From an uncultured Pelagibacteraceae bacterium (GTDB taxonomy: Bacteria; Pseudomonadota; Alphaproteobacteria; Pelagibacterales; Pelagibacteraceae), in NCBI GenBank assembly GCA_902530215.1, contig CABZZR010000007.1, positions 1-46,220 of the forward strand: a stretch of 46,220 nucleotides of DNA, read 5' to 3'. The stretch's first letter is position 1. The number at the start of each line of letters is the position of its first letter. Under the pieces are notes generated by a model. That model was given only the letters and a program-made list of their open reading frames with translations, made no database searches and had not been told where the DNA came from. Shown one piece after another: positions 29,819-38,357 of this stretch. The translations under genes were made by a program, and so were the position numbers.

Positions 29819-30619
29819 ATGACATTAGGATTATATGCAAAAAAAATTGGGATGACTAGAGAGTTTTATGATGCAGGAGTAGTTGTACCAGTCACAGTTC
29901 TCCAAGTTGAAAAGGGTAGAGTTATTGATGTTATCAATAAAGAAAAACGAGGTTATGACGCTGTAAAAATTGGTTTTGGTAAAATAAAAAATTCAAAGCT
30001 CACTAAACAAATGAAAGGTTTTTATAGCAAAAAATCAACTGAGCCGAAGAAGGTATTAAAAGAGTTTCGGGTTAAAAACATTAATGAGTATAAAGAAGGA
30101 AATGAAATAGGATTAGAAATATTAAAAGATAAGAAATTTGTGGATATAACGGGAAAAACAATCGGTAAAGGATTTGCCGGTGTAATGAAAAGACATAATT
30201 TTGCAGGATTAAGAGCTACACATGGAGTTTCAGTATCCCATAGATCACACGGATCTACAGGACAAAGACAGGATCCAGGAAAAGTTTTTAAAGGGAAAAA
30301 AATGGCTGGCCATATGGGTGATAAATTAAGAACAATTCAAAATTTAGAAATCATAAAATCAGATATAGAAAGAGGATTAATATACGTAAAAGGCTCTGTT
30401 CCTGGGAGCAAAAATGGATTTTTATTAATTCAAGAATCTAAGAAAAATATAAATAGAAAAACAACTGCAGATAAGATTGTTACTTTGGCAAAAGAAAAAG
30501 AAAAAGTAGCTCCCAAAAAAGATAAAAAAGCATCACCAGTAAAAGAAACACAACAAAAGGAAACAAAAAAACCAGATCCGAAAAAAACTGAAAATAAAAC
30601 GGAGGCAAAAGGTAAATGA
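29819..30619 (+). CDS. rplC: Ribosomal protein L3 with long basic tail
   Basis: L3 helps fold 23S rRNA near the peptidyl-transferase centre. The core (about residues 1-210) has GLYAKKIGMTREF and the central loop FAGLRATHGVSVSHRSHGSTGQ. The protein is 266 residues against 209 in E. coli: the extra C-terminal 50 or so residues are almost entirely Lys, Glu, Pro and Thr, predicted to be disordered. The tail overlaps the rplD start by 4 bases. AAGGAT precedes the ATG by a few bases. Confidence 0.97.
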   Translation: MTLGLYAKKIGMTREFYDAGVVVPVTVLQVEKGRVIDVINKEKRGYDAVKIGFGKIKNSKLTKQMKGFYSKKSTEPKKVLKEFRVKNINEYKEGNEIGLEILKDKKFVDITGKTIGKGFAGVMKRHNFAGLRATHGVSVSHRSHGSTGQRQDPGKVFKGKKMAGHMGDKLRTIQNLEIIKSDIERGLIYVKGSVPGSKNGFLLIQESKKNINRKTTADKIVTLAKEKEKVAPKKDKKASPVKETQQKETKKPDPKKTENKTEAKGK

Positions 30620-31248
30620 AAATTTCAACAATTGATATAAAGGGTGAAAAGAGCGCAAATCTTGATTTATCTGACAAAATATTTTCCATTAAACCTAATA
30701 GAAAATTAGTCCAGCAACTACTAATGTGGAATATTAGTAAAATAAAACCTAGGTTAGCAAAAACGAAACAAAGAAATGCGATTAAGGGTTCTACTGCTAA
30801 AATATATGCACAAAAAGGAACTGGCGGAGCTAGACATAGTAGCAGAAAAGCACCAATTTTTGTAGGCGGTGGTGTTGCTCATGGACCAAAAGGTGCTGTT
30901 TATCATGTGAAAAAAATTAATAAAAAAATTAAAAAAATTGGGTTAATAAATGTATTATCTTCTAAAGCTATAGATAAAAAATTACTAATAGTAAACGATA
31001 TAAAAGATAAAATTCTAAAAACTAAAGTTTTCAATTCTTTTTTAAAAAAAAATAAAATCGAAAAAGTTTTAATAGTTGCAGATAAAAGTTCAAAATTAAA
31101 CATTCAGAAATCTTCACAAAATATTGCCAATGTTAAGTTAATAGATGAAAGTGCGACTAATGTTTATGATATATTAAACTATGAAAAATTGTTATTTACC
31201 CAAACTTCAATCAAAAATTTAGAAAAGAGATTAACAAATGAAAAATAA
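30616..31248 (+). CDS. rplD: Ribosomal protein L4
   Basis: L4 lines the peptide exit tunnel. The 210-residue sequence contains the tunnel-loop region TKQRNAIKGSTAKIYAQKGTGGARHSSRKAP and GGGVAHGPKG at about 48-90. In E. coli L4 also represses the S10 operon; no matching leader was identified upstream of rpsJ, where only 3 bases separate it from fusA. It overlaps rplC by 4 bases and rplW by 11. Confidence 0.97.
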   Translation: MKISTIDIKGEKSANLDLSDKIFSIKPNRKLVQQLLMWNISKIKPRLAKTKQRNAIKGSTAKIYAQKGTGGARHSSRKAPIFVGGGVAHGPKGAVYHVKKINKKIKKIGLINVLSSKAIDKKLLIVNDIKDKILKTKVFNSFLKKNKIEKVLIVADKSSKLNIQKSSQNIANVKLIDESATNVYDILNYEKLLFTQTSIKNLEKRLTNEK

Positions 31249-31531
31249 TAACTTTTTAGACAAAATAAGATCACCAATAATTACAGAAAAGGGTACTTTT
31301 TTGTCTGAACAAAATAAAATTATTTTCAAAGTTGATAAGTTTACCAATAAAAAGTTAATTAAAAAGTATATAGAAAAAATTTTTAAGGTTAATGTTGTTA
31401 AAATTAATACAATTTTAAATAAAGGTAAATTTAAACAAGTAAGAGGAAGGCAAGTTAAAAAATCAGGTTATAAAAAAGCTATTGTCACATTAAAAAAAGG
31501 TCAAAGTATTGACTTAACTACAGGTATATAA
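31238..31531 (+). CDS. rplW: Ribosomal protein L23
   Basis: L23 sits at the tunnel exit and is the docking site for trigger factor and SRP. The 97-residue protein has [11 protein letters not shown] near the start and the later [19 protein letters not shown] loop typical of L23. Its start lies 11 bases inside the end of rplD, in another frame, which suggests translational coupling. Confidence 0.96.
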   Translation: MKNNNFLDKIRSPIITEKGTFLSEQNKIIFKVDKFTNKKLIKKYIEKIFKVNVVKINTILNKGKFKQVRGRQVKKSGYKKAIVTLKKGQSIDLTTGI

Positions 31532-31532
31532 A

Positions 31533-32363
31533 ATGTCGTTAAAAAATTTTAAATCATATACAAAATCAACAAGAGGAACTGTTCTTGTAGATAAATCTTT
31601 CTTATGGAAAGGTAAGCCTTTCAAATCATTAACCAAAGGTAAAGTTTCTACTGGAGGAAGAAATAATTTAGGCAGAATAACATCACGCAGAAGAGGTGCT
31701 GGTCATAAAAATAGATATAGAATTGTGGATTTTCACAGAAATAAGGATGATATTAAAGCTATTGTTGAACGTATTGAGTATGATCCGAATAGATCTTCAC
31801 ACATAATGTTAGTTAACTATTCAGATGGTGAAAAAAGATATGTACTAGCTCCGGATAAAATCAGCGTTGGTGATGAAATCATGTCAGGCGAAAATGTTGA
31901 AATAAAAATAGGAAATTGCATGCCTTTAAACAAAATTCCAAGCGGAACAGATATTCATAATATTGAAATTCAGCCTGGAAGAGGAGGAAAATTAATCAGG
32001 TCAGCTGGATCTTCAGCAAAAATTTCAGGTGAAGATGCCAATTATACCATAATTAAGCTTTCGTCAGGGGAAACAAGAAAAATTTTAGGTAACGCTAGAG
32101 CTACTATAGGTGTTGTATCTAACCCAGATAATAAAAATATAAAAATTGGAAAAGCGGGAAGAAATAGGTGGTTAGGAAAAAGACCATCCGTTAGAGGAGT
32201 TGCAATGAACCCGGTCGATCACCCGCATGGTGGTGGGGAAGGTAAAACTTCTGGAGGAAGAAATCCAGTATCACCTTGGGGTCAATCATCAAAAGGATTA
32301 AAAACTAGAAAAAATAAAAAAACAGAAAAATTTATAATAACAAGAAGGAAAAAAAGGAATTAA
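31533..32363 (+). CDS. rplB: Ribosomal protein L2
   Basis: L2 is needed for subunit joining and for peptidyl-transferase assembly. At 276 residues it matches E. coli (273). The signature region [20 protein letters not shown] near residue 222 includes the conserved histidine studied in peptidyl transfer. The N-terminal [18 protein letters not shown] segment is also standard. It is followed by rpsS after 2 bases. Confidence 0.98.
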   Translation: MSLKNFKSYTKSTRGTVLVDKSFLWKGKPFKSLTKGKVSTGGRNNLGRITSRRRGAGHKNRYRIVDFHRNKDDIKAIVERIEYDPNRSSHIMLVNYSDGEKRYVLAPDKISVGDEIMSGENVEIKIGNCMPLNKIPSGTDIHNIEIQPGRGGKLIRSAGSSAKISGEDANYTIIKLSSGETRKILGNARATIGVVSNPDNKNIKIGKAGRNRWLGKRPSVRGVAMNPVDHPHGGGEGKTSGGRNPVSPWGQSSKGLKTRKNKKTEKFIITRRKKRN

Positions 32364-32365
32364 TT

Positions 32366-32701
32366 ATGTCAAGATCTGTATGGAAGGGACCTTTTGTAGA
32401 TCCAAGTTTAATTAAAAAAGTAGATAGCTTAAAAAATAAGACATCAAAGGCACCTATTAAAACTTGGTCACGTAAATCAACAATAATACCTGATTTTGTT
32501 GGTCATAGTTTTCTAGTGCATAATGGAAAAAAATTTATTCCAATTAGTATTTCAGAGGAAATGGTAGGCCATAAATTGGGAGAATTTTCACCTACTAGAC
32601 AATTTTCAGGCCATACACCGGCTGACAAGAAAGCCGCACAAGAAAAAGCTACTGCAGCTACTGCGCCTAAACCAGAGGTTAAAAAAGATGAAAAAAAATA
32701 A
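32366..32701 (+). CDS. rpsS: Ribosomal protein S19 with C-terminal tail
   Basis: S19 binds the 30S head beside S13. The core is typical: [14 protein letters not shown] at the start and [15 protein letters not shown] near residue 72. The protein has 111 residues against 92 in E. coli; the additional Ala/Lys-rich tail reads [20 protein letters not shown]. The last 14 bases overlap rplV in another frame, so the tail may have grown by read-through into the neighbour. Confidence 0.97.
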   Translation: MSRSVWKGPFVDPSLIKKVDSLKNKTSKAPIKTWSRKSTIIPDFVGHSFLVHNGKKFIPISISEEMVGHKLGEFSPTRQFSGHTPADKKAAQEKATAATAPKPEVKKDEKK

Positions 32702-33077
32702 ACAAGAAAAAATAGCGAAAGCAATAAACAAAAATGTAAGAAGCAGCCCTAGAAAAGTTAATTTAATTTTAAAACATATCAAAGGGAAAATGGCCAGTAT
32801 TGCTATACGAGACTTATCTTTTGCAAGAAAAAGAATTGCACATGAAGTTAAAAAAACTGTCCAATCTGCCATTGCTAATGCTGAGAATAACTATCAGTTC
32901 GACATTGATAATTTGTTTATAAAAGAAGCATATGTAGGAAAAGCAATTGTTATGAAAAGGTTTAGAGCTAGAGCAAAAGGTCGAGCAAGTGCAATTAAAA
33001 AACCATATAGTAATGTTACAATAATACTATCAGAAAAAACTAATTCATCACTGGAGGAAAATGGGTCAAAAAGTTAA
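32688..33077 (+). CDS. rplV: Ribosomal protein L22
   Basis: L22 contacts all 23S domains and its loop reaches the exit tunnel. The 129-residue protein has the N-terminal [17 protein letters not shown] and the loop [20 protein letters not shown] typical of macrolide-related L22 beta-hairpins. Its start lies 14 bases inside rpsS and its end 17 bases inside rpsC, making this a tightly interlocked trio. Confidence 0.97.
   Translation: MKKNKQEKIAKAINKNVRSSPRKVNLILKHIKGKMASIAIRDLSFARKRIAHEVKKTVQSAIANAENNYQFDIDNLFIKEAYVGKAIVMKRFRARAKGRASAIKKPYSNVTIILSEKTNSSLEENGSKS
33053..33057 (+). promoter_or_regulatory. Strong Shine-Dalgarno site of rpsC
   Basis: GGAGG is placed 3 bases before the rpsC ATG inside the rplV coding sequence. 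Such full matches are rare in this window, and it decides the overlapping start. Confidence 0.55.
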
Positions 33078-33738
33078 TCCAATAGGTTTAAGATTAGGAA
33101 TAAATAGAAGCTGGGATTCTATCTGGTTTGCTAAGAAAAATGATTTTGGAAATTTTTTAATAGAGGATTATAAAATAAGGGAATATTTTAAAAAGAATGT
33201 AAAAAATTCCGGTATATCAACAATTATTATAGAAAGACCAAGTAAAAAGTGTGTAGTAACTATTTATACTTCAAGACCAGGTTTTGTAATTGGTAAAAAA
33301 GGTTCTGATATAGAAAAAATTAAAAAAAATATTTCAAAATTTACAAATAGCGAAGTATCTTTAAATATAAAAGAGATAAAAAAACCAGAGTTGAATGCTT
33401 ACTTAGTTGCTGAAAATATTGCTCAACAATTAGTAAAAAGAATTGCATACCGTAGAGCTATGAAAAGGGCTATTCAATCTGCATTGAGATTAGGCGCAAA
33501 AGGAATAAGAGTTTGTGTAAGCGGTAGACTTGCAGGTAACGAGATAGCCAGAAGTGAATGGACAAGAGAAGGCAGTGTTCCACTACATACTTTTAGAGCA
33601 AATGTAGATTATGCTGAAGCAGAGGCTTTAACAGCATATGGAATAATTGGAGTTAAAGTATGGATATATACAGGTGAAATATTTAGCAAGGAATTTAAAA
33701 ATCAACAAACAAAAGAAAAAGAAGGAAAAAATAAATAA
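33061..33738 (+). CDS. rpsC: Ribosomal protein S3
   Basis: S3 forms the mRNA entry channel and has helicase activity with S4 and S5. The KH domain region [20 protein letters not shown] lies near residue 70, and the C-terminal [13 protein letters not shown] and VWIYTGE motifs are intact. The length of 225 residues includes a short Lys/Glu-rich tail. It overlaps rplV by 17 bases and rplP by 1 base (TAATG). Confidence 0.98.
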   Translation: MGQKVNPIGLRLGINRSWDSIWFAKKNDFGNFLIEDYKIREYFKKNVKNSGISTIIIERPSKKCVVTIYTSRPGFVIGKKGSDIEKIKKNISKFTNSEVSLNIKEIKKPELNAYLVAENIAQQLVKRIAYRRAMKRAIQSALRLGAKGIRVCVSGRLAGNEIARSEWTREGSVPLHTFRANVDYAEAEALTAYGIIGVKVWIYTGEIFSKEFKNQQTKEKEGKNK

Positions 33739-34145
33739 TGTTACAACCAGCAAGAACAAAATACAGAAAAGCACACAAAGGCAGAATTCACGGAATTGCT
33801 AGAAGAGGAGAACTTCTAAATTTTGGAAGTTATGGATTAAAAGCAGTTCAAGCAGAAAGGATTATATCTAAACAAATAGAAGCTGCTAGGGTTGCCTTAA
33901 CCAGACATATGAAAAGAACAGGAAAAGTATGGCTCAGGATATTTCCAAACATCCCTGTGTCAAAAAAACCTACCGAGGTACGAATGGGAAAAGGAAAAGG
34001 CGCACCGGAATATTGGGTATGTAGAGTTAAACCTGGAAGAATTATTTTTGAAGTTGATGGAGTTAGCGAACAAGTAGCAAGAGAGGCTCTTTATAAAGCT
34101 TCAGCAAAACTTCCAATAAAAACTAAAATAATCAGTAGGTTTTAA
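33738..34145 (+). CDS. rplP: Ribosomal protein L16
   Basis: L16 helps position A-site tRNA. The protein begins [15 protein letters not shown] and has the signature [20 protein letters not shown] near residue 77, in a total of 135 residues. The start shares its A with the rpsC stop and the stop shares an A with the rpmC start, two TAATG junctions in a row. Confidence 0.98.
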   Translation: MLQPARTKYRKAHKGRIHGIARRGELLNFGSYGLKAVQAERIISKQIEAARVALTRHMKRTGKVWLRIFPNIPVSKKPTEVRMGKGKGAPEYWVCRVKPGRIIFEVDGVSEQVAREALYKASAKLPIKTKIISRF

Positions 34146-34336
34146 TGAAAAAAAAAGAAGAAAAAAAAATGACATTAAGCGAACTTAACAAAAATGTAGA
34201 AAAACTTAAAAAAGATTTGTTTAATTTAAGATTTCAGAAATCAAATGGACAATTAACAAATCCATCAAAAGTTAAATTTATAAAAAGAGATATATCAAGA
34301 ATGTTAGCACAAATACAAAGACAGGATAAAAGATGA
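34145..34336 (+). CDS. rpmC: Ribosomal protein L29
   Basis: L29 is a small helical-hairpin protein at the tunnel exit beside L23. It is 63 residues, with the helix pair [19 protein letters not shown] and [14 protein letters not shown] second ATG eight codons later (34169) would give MTLSEL... and fits many L29 N-termini; the first is preferred because it forms the TAATG junction with rplP. Two A9 runs lie in the first 25 bases, a possible slippage site. Confidence 0.93.
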   Translation: MKKKEEKKMTLSELNKNVEKLKKDLFNLRFQKSNGQLTNPSKVKFIKRDISRMLAQIQRQDKR

Positions 34337-34563
34337 CAAAAAGAATTTTAGAAGGAATAGTTGTTAGTGATAAAAATAACAAAACCGTGGTGGTTAATGT
34401 AAAGAGAAAATATGTTCATCCTATGTTTTCTAAAGTTATCTCTACAAGCAAAAAATACCATGCTCATGATGAGAAAAATAAACATAAGATTGGTGATAAA
34501 GTAAAAATAATTGAATGTAGACCTAAGTCAAAAAATAAAAAATGGGAGATTTTATTAAAATGA
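34333..34563 (+). CDS. rpsQ: Ribosomal protein S17
   Basis: S17 is an OB-fold protein that binds 16S helix 11. The 76-residue sequence starts [23 protein letters not shown] and has the [18 protein letters not shown] signature at the end. It overlaps rpmC by 4 bases (ATGA) and rplN by 4 bases. Confidence 0.96.
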   Translation: MTKRILEGIVVSDKNNKTVVVNVKRKYVHPMFSKVISTSKKYHAHDEKNKHKIGDKVKIIECRPKSKNKKWEILLK

Positions 34564-34928
34564 TACAAGTTCAGACTGAAATTCTTGTCGCTGATAATAC
34601 TGGAGCAAAAAGAGTTGAATGTATTAAAGTTTTAGGTGGATCCAAAAGACGTTATGCATCAATAGGAGATATTATTGTTGTAAGCGTCAAAGACGCTATT
34701 CCAAAAGGAAAAGTAAAAAGAGGATCGGTTCATAAAGCTGTAGTTGTGAGAACTAAAAAGGGAATACACAGAAACGATGGTTCAAAAGTTAGATTTGATA
34801 ATAATGCTGTAGTTTTAACTGATGATAAAGGTGAGCCAATAGGCACTAGAATTTTTGGACCAGTTACAAGAGAATTAAGAAATAAAGGGCAAATGAAAAT
34901 AATTTCACTAGCACCAGAGGTATTATGA
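34560..34928 (+). CDS. rplN: Ribosomal protein L14
   Basis: L14 lies at the subunit interface. The protein of 122 residues begins [18 protein letters not shown] exactly as the family does, so the ATG at 34560, overlapping the rpsQ stop as ATGA, is chosen over an upstream in-frame ATG at 34542. The [13 protein letters not shown] motif closes the sequence. It overlaps rplX by 4 bases. Confidence 0.98.
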   Translation: MIQVQTEILVADNTGAKRVECIKVLGGSKRRYASIGDIIVVSVKDAIPKGKVKRGSVHKAVVVRTKKGIHRNDGSKVRFDNNAVVLTDDKGEPIGTRIFGPVTRELRNKGQMKIISLAPEVL

Positions 34929-35200
34929 AAAGCAATATTAAAAAAGGAATAGAAGTAAAAATTTTAACCGGTAAAGACAAAGGTAAAAAAGGTGAAGTTA
35001 TAGAGGTTTCTTTAAAAAAAGGTAGAGTAATTGTAAAGGGGATAAATTTTGTAAAAAAACATGTTAAGTCTACAAAAGAAAAAAAAGGTGGAATTATATC
35101 TAAGGAGAACATCATTCATATTTCAAATGTTGCACCAACAAGTAAAAATGAAGACAAAAAAGAAAATGAAAAAGATTTAAAGAAAAAGGTTAAAAAATAA
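34925..35200 (+). CDS. rplX: Ribosomal protein L24, altered C-terminus
   Basis: L24 initiates 50S assembly. The KOW segment [18 protein letters not shown] is clear at about 11-28, followed by [11 protein letters not shown] and IIHISNVAP. The protein is 91 residues against 104 in E. coli. After the SNV strand the usual arginine-rich C-terminal part is replaced by a Lys/Glu tail ([18 protein letters not shown]). It shares 1 base with rplE. Confidence 0.94.
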   Translation: MKSNIKKGIEVKILTGKDKGKKGEVIEVSLKKGRVIVKGINFVKKHVKSTKEKKGGIISKENIIHISNVAPTSKNEDKKENEKDLKKKVKK

Positions 35201-35754
35201 TGATCCCTAGATTAAAAGAATTATATAATAAAACAATTGTACAAAATTTACTTAATAAACTTAATTTAAAGAACAAAAATAGAGTTCCAAAATTAACAAA
35301 AGTAGTTTTAAATATGGGCTTAGGTTTAGATGGGAATGATCAAAAAAAACTTAAAACATCAATTGAAGACATGTCACTTATAAGTGGTCAAAGTCCCATA
35401 GTTACCAAATTTAAAAAATCTATTTCAAATTTTAAAACAAGAAAAGGCACAAATGCTGGCGTTAAAGTTACTTTAAGAAATGATAGAATGTACGAATTTA
35501 TAGATAGACTTGTAAATATAGCTCTTCCAAGAATTAAGGATTTTAAAGGTTTAAGCTCTAAGTCCATTGATAGTTCAGGTAACTTTAGCTTCGGAATTAA
35601 AGAGCATATTATTTTTCCCGAAATAAATTTTGATAAGGTTGAAAGAATTAAAGGTATGGATATTACAATTGTTACATCAACCAGGGACAAAAAGGAGTCA
35701 ATAGAACTTTTAAAAGAATTTAATTTTCCAATACATGATAGAAAGGTTAACTAA
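35200..35754 (+). CDS. rplE: Ribosomal protein L5
   Basis: L5 binds 5S rRNA and contacts P-site tRNA. Recognisable parts are KLTKVVLNMGLG near residue 30, a KTRKGTNAGVKVTLR segment and the C-terminal GMDITIVTSTRDKKES. At 184 residues it is normal. The TAATG junction with rplX and a 6-base gap to rpsN keep the spc order. Confidence 0.97.
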   Translation: MIPRLKELYNKTIVQNLLNKLNLKNKNRVPKLTKVVLNMGLGLDGNDQKKLKTSIEDMSLISGQSPIVTKFKKSISNFKTRKGTNAGVKVTLRNDRMYEFIDRLVNIALPRIKDFKGLSSKSIDSSGNFSFGIKEHIIFPEINFDKVERIKGMDITIVTSTRDKKESIELLKEFNFPIHDRKVN

Positions 35755-35760
35755 TTACAT

Positions 35761-36066
35761 ATGGCAAAAACTAGCTCAATAAATAGAAATTTAAAAAGAA
35801 TTAAATTAAGCAACAAATATTTTGCAAAAAGAAAGAAACTTAAAGATATTATATATAATAAAAAATTACCACTTGAGGAAAGATTTAAAGCTCAATTAAA
35901 ACTTTCAAAACTTCCAAAGAATTCATCCAAGATTAGAGTAAGAAACAGATGTGAAATTACAGGCAGACCTCATGGAGTTTATAGAAAATTGAAAATATCG
36001 CGAATAGCTTTAAGAAAGCTTGCTTCAGAAGGAAAAATACCAGGGATGGTAAAATCGAGTTGGTAA
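35761..36066 (+). CDS. rpsN: Ribosomal protein S14 (zinc-free type)
   Basis: S14 is a 30S head protein. This is the 101-residue form without the CxxC pairs of zinc-binding S14; only one cysteine ([15 protein letters not shown]) appears. The ending IPGMVKSSW is standard. It is followed by rpsH after 15 bases, where an AGGAG is placed. Confidence 0.97.
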   Translation: MAKTSSINRNLKRIKLSNKYFAKRKKLKDIIYNKKLPLEERFKAQLKLSKLPKNSSKIRVRNRCEITGRPHGVYRKLKISRIALRKLASEGKIPGMVKSSW

Positions 36067-36072
36067 ATTAAA

Positions 36073-36077
36073 AGGAG
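36073..36077 (+). promoter_or_regulatory. Shine-Dalgarno site of rpsH
   Basis: AGGAG stands 4 bases before the rpsH ATG in the 15-base spacer after rpsN, one of the few strong sites in this block. Confidence 0.5.
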
Positions 36078-36081
36078 ATTT

Positions 36082-36477
36082 ATGGCATTTGTAGACCCAA
36101 TAGGAGATTTAATAACAAGAATAAGGAATGGTCAGATGAGACATTTAAGCAAAGTAAAAATCCCGTTTTCAAATTTTAGAAAAAATATATTAGAAGTTTT
36201 AAAGCAAGAAGGATTTATAAATAATTTTTTAGTTACAAAAATCGACAATATGGACACCTTCGAAGTAAATCTAAAATATAGCGATGGAGAACCTGTGATT
36301 AAAGAAATTAAGAGAATTTCCAAACCTGGCAGAAGAATTTACGCAAAAGCAGAAAGTATACCTAAAATTCAGAACGGATTAGGTATTTCTATAGTTTCTA
36401 CATCAAAAGGAGTTATGACTGATGTAGAGGCAAGAAAAAATAAAGTTGGTGGCGAATTAATTTGTAGGGTTTCATAA
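36082..36477 (+). CDS. rpsH: Ribosomal protein S8
   Basis: S8 is a primary 16S-binding protein, and in E. coli it represses the spc operon. The protein is 131 residues and begins DPIGDLITRIRNGQ; RISKPGRRIYAK and the C-terminal GISIVSTSKGVMTDVEARKN are as expected. It adjoins rplF with no gap. Confidence 0.97.
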   Translation: MAFVDPIGDLITRIRNGQMRHLSKVKIPFSNFRKNILEVLKQEGFINNFLVTKIDNMDTFEVNLKYSDGEPVIKEIKRISKPGRRIYAKAESIPKIQNGLGISIVSTSKGVMTDVEARKNKVGGELICRVS

Positions 36478-37014
36478 ATGTCAAAAATAGGAAAAAAACC
36501 AATTTCAATACCCAAGGAAGTTAAAATTAACCTTAGCGAAGGTAAGATTTCTATAAATGGTCCTATGGGTTCAAAAGAACTGACAATAAGTAAAAATTTG
36601 AAAACGGAAGTTAAAGATGATTACTTGTATATAAACCCAAAGGATAAAAAACAAGAATCAATAAATGTAACTTGGGGTATGACAAGAAGTATTGTAAAAA
36701 ATACTATTGATGGACTTAAGGAAGGGTTTAACAAAACTTTGGAAATGACTGGTGTTGGATATAGAGCAGCTCTAAAAGGTAACGTTCTTAATCTTCAGTT
36801 AGGATTTAGTCATGATGTTAATTTTACAATTCCCACAGGAATAAAAATGCAAGTTGAAAAGCAAACTATAATTAAAATTAACGGCACAGATAAACAATTA
36901 GTTGGAAGTGTAGCTTCAAAAATTAAGTCTTTTCGACCCGTAGAACCGTATAAAGGAAAAGGTATTAAAGAAAGAGGTCAATACGTATTAAGAAAAGAAG
37001 GAAAGAAGAAATAA
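36478..37014 (+). CDS. rplF: Ribosomal protein L6
   Basis: L6 lies near the GTPase centre. Its two repeated domains are visible: SKIGKKPISIPKEV with GPMGSKEL in the first and LEMTGVGYRAALKG with EPYKGKGIKERGQYVLRKEGKK in the second. The length is 178 residues. No intergenic bases separate it from rpsH or rplR. Confidence 0.98.
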   Translation: MSKIGKKPISIPKEVKINLSEGKISINGPMGSKELTISKNLKTEVKDDYLYINPKDKKQESINVTWGMTRSIVKNTIDGLKEGFNKTLEMTGVGYRAALKGNVLNLQLGFSHDVNFTIPTGIKMQVEKQTIIKINGTDKQLVGSVASKIKSFRPVEPYKGKGIKERGQYVLRKEGKKK

Positions 37015-37365
37015 ATGATTAAAAAGAAGACAAATAAAAAGTTATTAAAAATGAGAAAAAAAATTAAATCTGTTAATCTAGGTAAATTACGAATATCTAT
37101 AAATAGATCTAAAAGAAATATCTCTGCACAAATAATTGATGACATGAAAAGCACTACATTGGTAATGGCAACTTCTTTAGATAAAAGTTTAAGAGCACAA
37201 AAGATTGAAAAAAAACAAAAATTGGTTGCTGTTGCTGAATCACTTGCAAAAAAAGCTAATGAAAAAAAACTTAAGAACTTTTATTTTGATAGAGGAACAT
37301 ATCGGTATCACGGCAGAATAAAAATTTTTGCTGACACTTTAAGAAAAAATGGTATAAAAATTTAA
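37015..37365 (+). CDS. rplR: Ribosomal protein L18
   Basis: L18 binds 5S rRNA together with L5. The sequence of 116 residues has [18 protein letters not shown] near residue 28 and the C-terminal [26 protein letters not shown]. The start directly follows the rplF stop, and rpsE begins 1 base after its own stop. Confidence 0.97.
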   Translation: MIKKKTNKKLLKMRKKIKSVNLGKLRISINRSKRNISAQIIDDMKSTTLVMATSLDKSLRAQKIEKKQKLVAVAESLAKKANEKKLKNFYFDRGTYRYHGRIKIFADTLRKNGIKI

Positions 37366-37366
37366 A

Positions 37367-37888
37367 ATGAAAAACTCTGAAAATAAAAAAAACTCTGAAT
37401 ATAAAGATAAATTAGTTTCTATAAACAGAATAACAAAAGTTGTTAAAGGTGGAAGGAGATTTGCCTTTTCAGCACTAGTTGTAGTAGGTAATCAAGCAGG
37501 ATCAATAGGTACTGGTCATGGAAAAGCTAAACAAGTACCAGATGCCATTAAAAAAGCTACAGAGACTGCAAAAAAAAATTTACAAAAGTTTTCTTTAAAG
37601 GATGGAAGAACTTTACACCACGATATACTAAGCAAAAATGGTGCTGGAAAAGTTCTTTTAAGATCTGCCCCGGTAGGTACAGGTATCATTGCAGGTGGAG
37701 CTATTAGAGCCGTATGTGAAGTTATCGGAATTCAAGATATTGTAGCTAAATCTTTAGGATCATCCAATCCCCACAATGTATTGAGAGCTTGTTTAACTGG
37801 ATTGAAAAAGCAATCTTCACCAAAAAAAGTATCAGCTACAAGAGGAAAACCTGTTTCTTCTGTAATAAAGAATAAACATTCATCATGA
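37367..37888 (+). CDS. rpsE: Ribosomal protein S5
   Basis: S5 contributes to accuracy and the mRNA entry site. The segment [34 protein letters not shown] near residue 25 and [24 protein letters not shown] are diagnostic. It has 173 residues. Its stop overlaps the rplO start by 4 bases (ATGA). The L30 gene (rpmD) that normally stands between them is absent. Confidence 0.98.
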   Translation: MKNSENKKNSEYKDKLVSINRITKVVKGGRRFAFSALVVVGNQAGSIGTGHGKAKQVPDAIKKATETAKKNLQKFSLKDGRTLHHDILSKNGAGKVLLRSAPVGTGIIAGGAIRAVCEVIGIQDIVAKSLGSSNPHNVLRACLTGLKKQSSPKKVSATRGKPVSSVIKNKHSS

Positions 37889-38349
37889 GACTAAATAATT
37901 TAAATATTAACATAAAAAAAAAGAAAATTAGGCCCGGCAGAGGAATTGGTTCAGGTAAAGGCAAAACTGGAGGTAGAGGACATAAAGGACAAAAATCTCG
38001 ATCAGGAGTTGCAATTAAAAGCTTCGAAGGAGGACAAATGCCTCTTTACAGAAGGCTACCCAAGAGAGGTTTTAAATCAAGGAAGAACAAGTTTTCTACT
38101 GCAATAAACTTATCTTTAATTCAAAATTTAATTAATGCTAAAAAAATTTCTGAAAATGAACAAATAACATTAGCATTATTACAAAAGAAAAAAATTATTA
38201 ACAAAAAATATAACAAACTTAAAATATTAGGAACAGGTGAAATAAATAAAAAGATAAATATTCAAATTAATAAAATTTCATCTAATGCAAAATCTAAAAT
38301 TGAAAAACAAGGCGGTCAAATTACCTTAATTGACAAAACAAGTAGTTAA
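37885..38349 (+). CDS. rplO: Ribosomal protein L15
   Basis: L15 is a late-assembling 50S protein. The glycine-rich N-terminal arm [22 protein letters not shown] near residue 20 and the LPKRGF segment are diagnostic; the C-terminal half is more divergent and lysine-rich. The length is 154 residues. It overlaps rpsE and precedes secY by 8 bases. Confidence 0.97.
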   Translation: MRLNNLNINIKKKKIRPGRGIGSGKGKTGGRGHKGQKSRSGVAIKSFEGGQMPLYRRLPKRGFKSRKNKFSTAINLSLIQNLINAKKISENEQITLALLQKKKIINKKYNKLKILGTGEINKKINIQINKISSNAKSKIEKQGGQITLIDKTSS

Positions 38350-38357
38350 TTTTTAAG

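Noticed and set aside
34542-34559. Upstream ATG for rplN
   Set aside because: L14 proteins begin MIQ; the ATG at 34560 matches exactly and overlaps the rpsQ stop as ATGA.
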